Assembly: GCA_025602915.1 (NCBI GenBank)
Contig: JAHLJZ010000037.1
Span: 157,881 to 221,880 of the forward strand
Direction of reading: 5' to 3'
Origin: Paraphysoderma sedebokerense
Lineage: Eukaryota > Blastocladiomycota > Physodermatomycetes > Physodermatales > Physodermataceae
Length of the DNA stretch: 64,000 nucleotides
Shown here: in pieces, positions 40,580-50,598 of the stretch
Numbering within the stretch: the first letter of the stretch is position 1
How the letters are laid out: the number at the start of each line of letters is the position of its first letter
The notes under the pieces: generated by a model
What the model was told of the DNA's origin: nothing
The model's input: only the letters and a program-made list of their open reading frames with translations
The model's database searches: none
Position numbers and translations under genes: made by a program

Positions 40580-40988
40580 TTTTATTTATTTTTGTCGTTG
40601 GATTGGTATATTAGGATTTTCATTTTGGTGGATAATAAAGAAGCGATGATGTGAATTATTTTCAATTTTCAAAGAAGAACGGGAAAAATGGAATATCTTG
40701 GAATTGAAGGGATAAACCAAACAAATTTTAATCCCTTTCCTCTATGAGATATGAGTTGATTTATATTATATGCAATCCAGTGTTTGTTCGATATGAAAGA
40801 ATCGATAAAGAATACATGATACATTGCAAAAGCTTGTCGAGACAACAGATAAAATGGACGTTGACACTACAACGGGATACTGGGATAACTACAACTCATA
40901 CTTACAATGTACATTTGGAATTTGTGTACCCACATTTGACAGGATATCAGGATACCGTTCAACAACTTATGATAAAGTGTCTTTGTAA
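40580..40988. other. Convergent 3' flanks of TAN1 and OXR1-type gene
   Basis: About 410 bp between two convergent stops. It contains an 82-codon open frame on the plus strand (40744-40992) that overlaps the OXR1-type stop and has no recognisable feature. I do not call it a gene. Confidence 0.45.
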
Positions 40989-42715
40989 TTAATCACCAAT
41001 ACCCCACACCTCAAATCCACAACACATGAATTCTTTACCACCGGTGCAAGTCAAGACTTCATTCCCAAACGTTGGTACCGAAGCTGAATGTCCGTGTTCG
41101 AGGTTAGAATCGAGGTAGAGGCCAAAATCACCGTCTCTACAGATTAGGAATGGGGCAAAGGAAGGGTAAATGACGTTAATATAGAAGACAGTTAAAGTGT
41201 CAGAGGAGTATGAGCAAAAAAACGAACCCTCCACCCACAGCAAAAAATCCGACTTCGCTTAAAATAAAGTAATCGTTTTTTCCCGTCCAGCTAAACACTT
41301 TCGGGCGTTTATTTTCTAGATTACCTTCCTTCTCGCTCATTGTCTGTGAAGGAGTGAAAAAATCCGAGGATGAGGTGTTGGAGGAGGTCGAAGTTTGGTG
41401 GGCTGGCTGCTGGGCTTGGGGAGAAGCAGACGGTTGAGAGGCTGAAGAGGGGGTGATAGACTCAGGATCAGATGTGAACGTCGATGGAGTAATCGGAGAG
41501 GAAGTAGGTTCCAACTTCCACAAGAAGCTTTTATTGGGGGAGTGGAGCAGTGGCAGAGCAGTAGTGGTCCAGTGGAGCGTGGGAGTATTGTGTGGTAGTT
41601 GCGTATGTGCGTTAGTTGGCACGATGAAAAATAGACAAGCGTACATCATGTGAGAAGGACGAGAATTAATTAACAAGTAGGACAATAGACGTTACCATTC
41701 TCCAGTGCCATAGTAGCCAGCACGAGGGTGTAAAATGTCTGAAATAAAGGCACCGAATAGCTGCGAAGGGAGAACAAGGCAGAGACGCAGGTTAGAACTT
41801 TTAAGAAAAGGTTACTTGATGTGATACATGCAATGACGTACATCTCCTTCGGTGCTTTGCACAACAATGAGGAAGCCTTTTGGAGAGACTTTTCCCCCGT
41901 TGACAGCATCTTGCATGTTGTTGTAGACTGTGTGTAGCGATATACCATGTTGATCCATAGAGTATATTAACTTGAGTTGTGTGGAGAGTCGAAGGGAGCG
42001 GGGGAAATGACGGCGTAGCTAATAATATCGTTGAAAAAGGGGAGTACAGTATGTCAGTATGTCGAACGGACGGAGCAGAATGTCGTAAATCAAATGTATA
42101 TAAATATACCTTTTTAGCCAAGGGAGTATCTAGGAGTTTCTCTGTGGTATCTTTTCTTTCCAGTAGGGTCAAGGCGACTTCACGCTCCATGGCGGAGGAA
42201 ATACTCTGACGCAAGGAGGCGGAGAAGGCATTCTCTTCGAGTGCCGAGGCAGAGACGGGAGGAGGTGCGATATCGAGGGGGGAGGATTCCGAGTCCTTTG
42301 GAGGCAAGCTCTGAGCACGATTTCTGGTGACTGGAGGGCCATCGAGGTCGACGGACTCTTCAGTATGAGTGTAGGGGGTGTTGGGAGTGTGGTGCGAGGG
42401 AGAGGGAGGGTTTTGAGCCGACATTTGAGGAGTGGCGGTGGTGGTTTGATGAGTGGTGGTGGTAGTGGTGGGAGTGGAAGTGGAGGGAGGAGAGTCGGGT
42501 GAGGAAGGGGAGTAGCCGAGGATTTGCCAAAAGAAGCTGCCGAGGGAAGCAGGGAAGGAGGGAGCGTCTGCTTGCAGGGTGGGTTGTTGCAGTGGTTGTT
42601 GAGTGAGTGGTTGCTGCAGTGGTTGTTGCAGTGGTTGCGAGTGGGAGTCAGGGTGAGGGTGTTGCGTGAGTGGTTGCAGTGGTTGTTGAGTGAGTGGTTG
42701 CAGTGGCTGTTGCAT
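40989..42715 (-). CDS. OXR1: OXR1-type TLDc domain protein
   Basis: TLDc-domain protein of the oxidation-resistance family. In yeast, Oxr1 and Rtc5 promote V-ATPase disassembly and the family protects against oxidative stress. Exons 42110-42715, 41842-42018, 41696-41760, 41228-41527 and 40989-41136 join in frame to 431 residues. Seen: a Gln/Pro repeat N-terminus, a Thr/Pro/Ser-rich stretch, then TLDc blocks LRRHFPRSLRLSTQLKLIYS, DQHGISLHTVY, LIVVQSTEGDLFGAFIS, YYGTGECFLWKL, VFSWTGKNDYFILS, FFAVGGG, DFGLYLDSNLEHG, PTFGNEVL and FEVWGIG. The GTGECFLWKL junction fixes the third intron (41528-41695). A Ser/Thr/Pro/Gln-rich insert of about 65 residues sits inside the domain between FLWKL and the WTG block. 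Confidence 0.88.
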
Positions 42716-42717
42716 GG
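42569..42717 (-). repeat. Low-complexity Gln-Pro-Leu coding repeat
   Basis: Short imperfect repeats of a unit reading QQPLQPLT or QQPLQQPL on the minus strand make up most of the first 50 codons of the OXR1-type protein. This is a disordered tail likely to vary in copy number between strains. Confidence 0.8.
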
Positions 42718-43082
42718 AGTGGAGAGTGTGGTGAGTGGGGAGAGAGAGGGAGCAGAGTCAGAGAGGGAATGGCCAGTCGGCGGACTGGGTCAACTCCAAG
42801 GCCTTCTTCTGTTCTTCTGTTCTCTACTGATCTAGAATGCCACCAGGGCAAGAAACGGAATTGCCCACTCTGGCACTCGGTATCTAATCATTCACGCAAC
42901 ATATACACCTAACCATAATCTAAATATGTTCAACATTTGTTTCATTTAGCTTTATAAAGTTCGAGTTCAACCGACATTTTACACGTAATCCACTCCATCT
43001 AATGAAGTCGCAAATTTCGGTTCCGTCGAAATTTCACCAAGTTTAAGTGATTCCCACCCTACTATGCTTCCCACCAAATTGA
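42716..43082. other. Intergenic region upstream of the OXR1-type gene
   Basis: About 370 bp between the 3' end of the deaminase-like gene and the start of the OXR1-type gene, both on the minus strand. Purine-rich at the left end. No gene seen. Confidence 0.5.
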
Positions 43083-44908
43083 CTAAAACCCCTTTTTTTC
43101 AGCACACTCCAGTTTCTCTAGGTTCAAGTACCTTCTAAGTTCTTCGTCTTCTATTATAAGACCAATGTTTGATATGGTAAACCGTGCCAGTTGTTCAAGG
43201 CCACAATAGGAAGAGATCAATCTGTCTTTTTTCACGACTTCTATATAGACTCTGTAAAGATCAGTTCCAAGAAAAAGTCTTAGGAAGCGTCCCTTCAATT
43301 CCGAATGGATTTGCCAATTAGCATACGCTACTCCATGAGATCCTGCTATCGTGAAAAACTTTGGGTCTTCTCTGCTCAACACGCGGTATGGAACAGATCG
43401 TAAAAGAATTGTACATTGAGCACAACAGAACTTCGATATACCGATGAGTTCTTCTCCAACGATGGCAGAACCAATTTGACGTCGCCTTAGAAGTAAACGT
43501 GCTTCTGCATGCACACCGTAACCTCCGTCATCGCATATCGTATAGAGTTGATGTATTGGCTCATTTGACGCAAGGCGCTTTCCGAATTCTGATTTTCTTT
43601 CATGTTCGTCTAACACCCAATTCTCCACCACAAGAAGATCACCCAAAATACGTCTCATCTTTGTCACGAAATCTTCTTTGACGAGTCTTGCAAATAAGTC
43701 TTTGTTTTCTTTTTTCTTTTGTTTCACCGTTAGCAACGAAAAGTCTTCTTCCATTTTTGTGAAAGCATTCTCACATATGCCCATTCCATTGATTATTTTC
43801 AAGACGACGCTCACCACGGACTCAATAATTTTCTGGCGGTCTTTATAATCCTTAATTATAAGACCCTTACCCTGCTTCCTGAGATCAGATAAATTTGGTT
43901 TTAGGATCCTACAAAGTTTCCAGTACAATATATCGTGGAGAGGACGAGTGACAAATGTCTTTAATTCGGCAGGTCGTTTCTTTGGATTTCGATTGTTTAG
44001 AAGTATCATCGCTCGTAAGTACTCGAGGAGCTTCTTCACATTTCTTCGAAGCGGATCCGTTGATGTAGTCGGATAGCTGATCCAATCCTTTCCGTGCACT
44101 TCTTTCTGCTGCCATCTGTCTACATGATTTTGATTGAAAGGATCTTCCAGGAACAGCTGAATGGGAAGCTCCTTTTTTAATCTCATCGAAACAGTTATGT
44201 CATCTTCCAATTTTAACTGAGGAAAGAGGAGTTTTGAATAATGAAAATAAACTTCCTCTTGCTCATCCGTATTACTATTGACTAAAACAGAACCTTCACT
44301 TCGTTCCTCAACATGATATTTAAAGCTTTCAGGGCACTCTATTGTCGAAGAGTAAAAATATTCACCATGTGACAGACACAGTTCACATCCATAACGGATG
44401 ATAAGACCTTTCCCTAACAACTGTTTCTTTCGGTCGATCAGAGGGATGTTGAAAAACGGTTTAAAGTTGATTGACAAATCGCTGTGCCCGACCCAATTCG
44501 ATGCAACAAAAAGCTGCCCGCCGTCTGTAAGCAATTCGATAGCAGCACACACTTCATCTCCCTCAAGTAGGCGTGCAAGATAGTTCAGTGGATGAACATG
44601 TTCTGTTGGTTTGCACTCTCTGAAGGATTGGCGGATGCGTTCATCATATAAAGTTGTACGAAATTACCGAGCTTCAGCCCAGCGTCCAGAGCTTTGTCTT
44701 CCAGCCGAGCTTTCAGCAGCAAATTTTTCAGTGCAAGCAGGAATTTTGGATTCGTTTCCTTCGAGAATTCCGGAGTTTGAGGGTTTTCCTGCAAAAATTT
44801 ATCTTTTATATCCTCCTGCCGAAATCTGTCTTCCAGCCAAGATCTGAACTGAGGGTTTTCCAGAGCAATAAGGATTCTACGGGTCGTTTCCTGTGAAAAT
44901 TCCGACAT
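43083..44908 (-). CDS. Deaminase-fold protein (fungal OTT_1508-like type)
   Basis: Probable zinc-dependent nucleoside/nucleic-acid deaminase-fold protein. Exon 1 is 44668-44908 and exon 2 is 43083-44602; a 65-bp GT-AG intron joins them in frame to 586 residues. Seen: N-terminal LEHVHPLNYLARLLEGDEV, a middle helical region, and a C-terminal catalytic core with GVHAEARLLL (HAE, about residue 445) and ISKFCCAQC (C-x2-C, about 471-475). These fit the His-Glu and Cys pair that bind zinc in deaminases. This HAE...SK-x-CC-x2-C form is known from the OTT_1508-like clade found in fungi and some bacteria. The first 75 residues carry a 44-residue tandem motif (EFS-Q/K-ET...LED, twice). Substrate unknown; neither an editing nor a defence role is shown by the sequence. 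Confidence 0.72.
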
Positions 44909-45658
44909 AACGAAAATAAGCTAGGTGGGTAACCTGAAACTCGGGAGTGAGCGTAAAGTTACCAGTTAAAACGAAGCACAGGATATATAAATCATAAAGC
45001 CCTCGGTTGCAACCACCAGAAATTTATTTTTATTCTAAATCATGGATAAACATCACAAGATAGACAAACTTGGCGAAGGTTGCTTACTATTCAGGGGGGC
45101 TTCTGTCTTTTTGATCAGTCAAGACTCAAGACTCAAGCAGTTCACACTAGCGATATCACACTGACACTGCTCGGCTAGTGATGCCGCTCTTCAATCTGAG
45201 TCCACTCTTCTCTCCACTGCATCTGTCCAGTGAGCTGTCTGTGCATTCCCTCCGCATCGCACACTCCGCAGCCGCTATGCCCTCTGATCTCATCATTTGC
45301 TTATTGCCCTATTGTTCCCACTCTGGCATCCAATTGATCTAATGAATCCCAACTTCCAACCCCATCACTTCCTTACGTAGATACACTTCATCCAACACTG
45401 TCTGAATATGTACTGTGAGTGTTGTCCAACTCAAAATATCACAGACAACAAAGCACTCAATAATCAATCCATTTTTTCAACAAGCAACGACGACGCGTCC
45501 TTCCCTTTATTCCACTCAAACTCCGCATTTTCGCTCTCCCCCTTCTATATGCATCTCGACAGACATCTGCTTTCCACAACATCCTACACATATTACATAG
45601 ACACTGCCAACCCATACATATTGTAGTCTCTGTTATAAATTAAATCTCTGCTCTCAAT
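44909..45658. promoter_or_regulatory. Divergent promoter region, deaminase-like gene and PSK-like kinase
   Basis: About 750 bp between divergent starts. A good TATA-like element (GATATATAAATC) lies at about 44982-44993, some 75-85 bp upstream of the deaminase-like ATG. The kinase side is C/T-rich (45200-45640), as in many fungal promoters/5' UTRs. Open frames at 45408-45626 show no protein character. Confidence 0.5.
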
Positions 45659-47926
45659 ATGCAGCTCAAATTCTTTTCTCGCTCTTCCTCCCATCCTGAA
45701 CTCGCATCTCCTACTGCGAAACCCTCTGCTGCTGCCACTCCAAAGAAGGGCAACTCCCCAAAACCTCCCCTCGCCGCCGCTAAAAATGCTTCCTCTCTAG
45801 CTTCGAAAAAGAAATTATCCAGCCCAAACGCCGTCTTTCCCTCCTCTCACCCTTCCCCAATGGACGTCGTCTCCTCCCAAAAAACCCTCACCGACCTCCC
45901 TACTATCGTCGAGTCTCCATCCACAGAATTCGACGCAACTGAAGACATTCCCAAAAAATCTATCACTGTCAAGGGTTCGCACTCTGGCTCAACCATCATT
46001 GACGAAACCGAAATTATCGCCGAAAAATTCAAAAGCGTTTCCATCGATGACGATGACACGTACCTCTCAGTGCCACCACAAAAAAATTTACCACCCAAGG
46101 AATCCGACACCAAAAAACTCGCAAAGCAAACATCAAAGAGGTCCATTTTTAAATTTTTGAAATCAAAATCCCCTTCGTCTACCTCCATAGAAAAGACAAA
46201 GGAAAAAGAAAAGTCGAAAGATGCCAAAGTGAAGAAAAGTGTTGATCCTCCTCAAGAACCCACCAAGGAATCCAAAGCACTCAAAGCCGCAGAAGAAAGA
46301 GAAAGGAGGTTGAAGGAAGTCTTGGCCGTCATGGAAGGTCGTAAACGTCTTCCAAAGGGAATGGAAAAGTACAATTTCACCCATTTCATCGGAGATGGTA
46401 CTTATGGATTTGTAGTCACCGCTGTAAACGAATTGGACCAAGAGGTAAGTTATAACTGTTCTTTAATGAGTTGGTTTTATATAGCTATAAGGGACAAATT
46501 TAGAGAAGGGGAGACGATTACATAGAATTTTCAATTTGGTTTCTGCTGCATTTCATCTTTTCCCCCCTACATTCCTTCCTTCCAAGCTTCATTCTCTGAC
46601 TCATCATGCTCGTTTTCCCCTACCCCGTTGCCAATTTCTTCACGAAACAAATATAGTGCGCCGTCAAATTCATTTTTAAAGAAAAAGTACCCATCGCCTC
46701 CTGGATTTGCGACGACGACATTGGTCTCGTCCCCATGGAAATATACCTCCTCAAATCCCTGAACCATCCCAACATTATAAAATTTCTAGACTGCTTCGAA
46801 GACGACAACTACATCATCATGGTAACCGAACTTCACGGAACAAGTTGGGATTCGACAAATCCAGTCCTGGATCCCAACACGCACCCTGGATTGAAAAGTG
46901 AACCGAGAAGAATGAGAGTCGGCAGTGAAGGGAAAGGAGACGCTCATACTCTGGCGAGCTTGAGTAGTAGTCAAAAGGAAATGTTGAGGCAAAGGACAAG
47001 CTGCGATTTGTTTGAATGTATTGGTACGGTTCCCCAACTGCACTATGATAAAAGTTGGGAATGGTATATACTAATTTCTCTTTCGTTGCCATTATTACGG
47101 TTCTCCTTTCTCAAAATTATAGATGCGCGTAAGTAGCTTTTTGAGTTATTCTTTGACATCCATAGTATGGCGAGTTTAACTCAGATTTTGTTTCCACAGA
47201 TGATTACTTTCCTGAACGTGTTGCGCGACACATTTTCAAGCAGGTAGCTTCGGCGGTCGCCTACCTCCATGAACGCGGAATAGGTAAGTCGAATAGAAAT
47301 ATCCCAAATTTCTCTATCAATTACCAACTGCTTGCTGACACACGTTACCTACAGTCCACCGCGACCTCAAAGACGAAAATATAGTGATAGATCAAAACTA
47401 CACCGTCAAATTAATTGATTTCGGCTCCGCGGCTCGCATCCCTACCCTCGCGAAAGACTATTTTGACAAGTTCCTCGGTACTCTAGATTTTGCGGCTCCA
47501 GAAATCATAGATGGATACCGTTACCGCGGACCGGAGGCCGAAATTTGGGCGTTGGGGGTCTTGTTGTATATCATTGTGTTTAGACAGGTCCCGTTTAGAA
47601 GTCCCGACGAGATCGTGGAAGCCAAATTGGAAATACCGGCCAGAGCTTCCCTAGGGTCTTGCGGAGAAAGTATGTGGTTTTGTTGAGAGATTACTTTATT
47701 TGCTTTTACTCTTTGCAACCTCGTGTTATGTCGCACTTGTTTCTGCTTTGCAAATCATTGCTCATTGACTGATCGTATACTAACTTTCCTTCCATCTTTT
47801 TCTCAATCAGCCCTGCTAAATCTTTTGACTCGAATGCTTCATCCTGATTCATACAAACGACTCACAATCGAAGAAGTGCTGAATCATCCTTGGCTCCAAG
47901 GAAAACCAAAAATGCCAATTTCATAA
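45659..47926 (+). CDS. PSK1: PAS-kinase-like serine/threonine protein kinase
   Basis: Serine/threonine kinase whose catalytic domain resembles fungal PAS kinases (Psk1/Psk2), regulators of glucose partitioning. My model uses exons 45659-46444, 46657-47023, 47123-47128, 47200-47283, 47355-47669 and 47811-47926, giving 557 residues. Seen: a disordered Ser/Lys/Pro-rich N-terminus (1-230), glycine loop IGDGTYGFV (about 244), AVKFIFKEK lysine, the PSK-type CDLFECIDAHDYFPE segment, GIVHRDLKDEN, IDFGSAA, GTLDFAAPEI and WALGVLLYIIVFRQVPF. The 6-nt exon 47123-47128 supplies the residues between ECI and DYFPE. No PAS domain is visible in the N-terminal region, so it may have lost sensory control, or the N-terminal sequence is too diverged to recognise. 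Confidence 0.84.
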
Positions 47927-48734
47927 GCCAATCGCCTTATTCATTTTCAATCGGTTACGATACCGATTTATTAATTGCGTCGTGTTAATTGATTAACATT
48001 CGTGGGTGTCCTTGCGAATTGCGAAAAACGCAACCAAAAAAAGAAGAATTAACGAGGAATGTTGGAAGACTGTGTGGAAGTGAGATTTAGTTCCTCCCTA
48101 CCTGGGACAGTTGTAAGGATACGTTGATTGAGAGAAAAATTAACAACTTGTACAAATCTGTAATATACGAAAACGACACGACGACTTTTTCTAAAGTTAC
48201 TTTGACTTCTTACCCTTTACTCTTTACCTATTCCTTATCTAAATTTTCGTCGACGAAACTTTTTCTTTATTTTATTTTTCTATCTTTATAACTGGTACCA
48301 AAATGTTTCAATACCTGTAGGTTTAAAGAAAACTCTTGTAGACTTTATTTAGTATAGTTTCCTCTTTTCTTTTATTCTTTTTCTCGTTTCGTCCATGATC
48401 CATGATCCATCATTGAGTCGATGGGAATTGTAATCATCTCTTTTAATTCTTCACGATCTCTATATTTACTTTTTAATTACTCTTTGACTATGAATAAATA
48501 AAAACAAAAAACGAATTTCATTTAAAAACCGGTTCTCCCTCATCATCATGATGACTTCATCGTCATAATTTCGTAATCTGAATCACGTGACCCACTGCCA
48601 AACTCACGTGACAAACATTCAATGTTTTCAAATTCGAGTTTTTAGATTTTCCACAAACAAAATTTCAAAGGGTGTTCGATTAAAATCCATTTTTAAAGAT
48701 ACCGGAAAGCTAGGAAGTACTGTAAACTTTGATA
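47927..48734. other. Intergenic region PSK-like kinase to ATP14
   Basis: About 810 bp, AT-rich with long pyrimidine runs (48180-48480). It contains the kinase 3' UTR and the ATP14 promoter. No gene or RNA seen. Confidence 0.5.
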
Positions 48735-50046
48735 ATGTCGTTACGTCAAGTGATTCGTTCTGCTGCTGTTTCTGTATGTGTACCTTTTTGTTTCAGTTTT
48801 TTTTAAAAGGAAGTTAGCAAAACAAGATCACGGTTGTCGGTTGTATCTTTTTTGGTTTTTTGGATAAAGATGAAGTTGTGTTGTCTGAATATGGGTGAAA
48901 GGAGAGTGTAACATCTAACGCTGTTTTCCTTTCTCTTTTTTTGGTATTCTCGTTAAATACTTCGGAAACAAACGGTCTTTTTATATTTTCTCAACCCGAC
49001 TGAACTCGACTGAACTCGATTCGTACACTTTCGCTACCACTTTTTTGTCTTTCCGCCATCGCAATCGACCATATTTACTTATCACGAATACCGTATATTC
49101 CTGTTCGTAACAAAACTATCGGAATTGTGTCGCCATGTGGTTTCATTTGTTTGGTTTGATTGAATGGTTGAATGGAATGGAATGGAATGAACAGTCGATT
49201 CAGTATCGTTGTTATGTGACGCCTTCGGCTGCACTTTTACAAAAAGGTAAGGAGTCGATTTAGTTGATCAAGTTGATACGGGTTGAAGTTACTGGTTACT
49301 TGGTTGGTTTGTGCCGGGTATGGAGTTTGGATTGGTTTTGGAAATGGAGGTAATGAAGATGGTGGGAGGAGATGAGAGTTGGTCGTGCGATTGGTTTGAG
49401 AAAAAGAGTGGAGTTGGAGATTATATTGGGGATTTGGGGAGAATGTTGTAAGGGACATGGTGGTGGTGGAGATGTGATATTTTATTGATTTGGTTGAGTT
49501 TATGTTGTTACCAAAGTACGGAGATGATAACTGATTTCTTAATCTTTTTTTCTTGTTTTTGGATTCCGTTATTTTTTTTTTCTTGATTATACTCGAACCT
49601 TGGTGATTTCCGTTCTTCCGGTACGCTTGATTTTCGTATACGATAATTTTGAATACCCGTGATGAATGGGACAGATATACTACAAGATATCGCATTAAAA
49701 GAAATCCGAAACTACAAACCTACTGTTGTAAGTTTTTGCTTTTGGTTTTTTACTACAGAAGAGGTTACCGTGATGAATAATACTGAATGGCCGATTTTTT
49801 TTTGTATAGGAAAAACCTACAGATCCTACTTTGTTGAAAGATTTTAAACCACCTGCTCCTCCTTCGGTAATGATTGTGTTTCTAGTTCTCAAATGAACTC
49901 GTTTACTTATTTCACGCTCTCTTTTTTAATTAATTAATCGACATTTACAGACTCCCAAAGTTCAAGAATTGAGTGCGGCCGAATTAGAAGCTTATGATAA
50001 CGAAGACGACGTTTACGAAGCTCCCATTAAGAAGAGTAGTCAATAA
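48735..50046 (+). CDS. ATP14: Mitochondrial ATP synthase subunit h (Atp14)
   Basis: Peripheral-stalk subunit of the mitochondrial F1Fo-ATP synthase, the fungal counterpart of metazoan F6. Assembled from five small exons: 48735-48773, 49195-49246, 49675-49727, 49810-49866 and 49951-50046, all in frame, 98 residues. Seen: a mitochondrial presequence (MSLRQVIRSAAVS...RCYVTPSAALLQ), the family core DILQDIALKEIRNYKP, a KPPAPP linker and an acidic C-terminus with LSAAELEAYDNEDD. The core is split between exons 2 and 3. The first two exons are inferred from phase and presequence character; exons 3-5 are the most certain. The first intron is 421 bp, long for this window. Confidence 0.82.
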
Positions 50047-50598
50047 ATTTATACCTACCGACAAAAACTTGGTTAATTTGATTGTGTTCTTTTTTTTTTG
50101 TGGTCCGGGAGAGTTGTTATGATGGGAAAATGTCTGTTATTCAACATATAAAGTGCGATGAGATAAAGACAATGTCGCCAGTTGGGTTATAAGGTTTCAA
50201 AAATGTATGATAATCAATACTGGTAGATTCTTTGAACGGGAAATGATGACCGGTTATCTCTTTGTTTTCATGTGAAATCGGTAATTAGTTTATTTGATTT
50301 GGGATTTGGGAAACGCAATAATAAAGAAATTACATAAAATTGTCAAAATAACTTGCAATATCGGATGACATTTATGCTTGTTTTCTCTTCGTTTCCTCCA
50401 TCCAAAGAATTCGAAGTAGGTGCTACGAGAGTTGAATTTTCAGATATATGCATACATTTTTTATTAACCTTGAACGTATCCGTATCATTACATTACATGG
50501 TAATAATTAAAGATATTCCACTTCAATCCAACATAACATTTCATTCAAGCATTCTTCACCCACAAAATCAGAATACTGTTTGACCACAGTCATTAAGG
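50047..50598. other. Convergent 3' flanks of ATP14 and first 7TM-RGS gene
   Basis: About 550 bp, AT-rich, with T-runs (50092-50100). The open frame at 50353-50583 on the plus strand has no recognisable domain. No gene supported. Confidence 0.45.

Noticed and set aside
40744-40992. 82-codon plus-strand open frame between TAN1 and the OXR1-type gene
   Set aside because: It overlaps the OXR1-type stop codon, has no recognisable domain, and lies in a region expected to be convergent 3' UTRs.
45408-45626. Overlapping plus-strand open frames before the PSK-like kinase
   Set aside because: C/T-rich low-complexity sequence typical of fungal promoters. No in-frame link to the kinase and no motif.
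49237-49695. 152-codon minus-strand open frame overlapping ATP14
   Set aside because: Its polar, low-complexity sequence (Asn/Ser/Pro-rich) is the reverse strand of ATP14 introns and exons, and ATP14 explains the region with conserved motifs.
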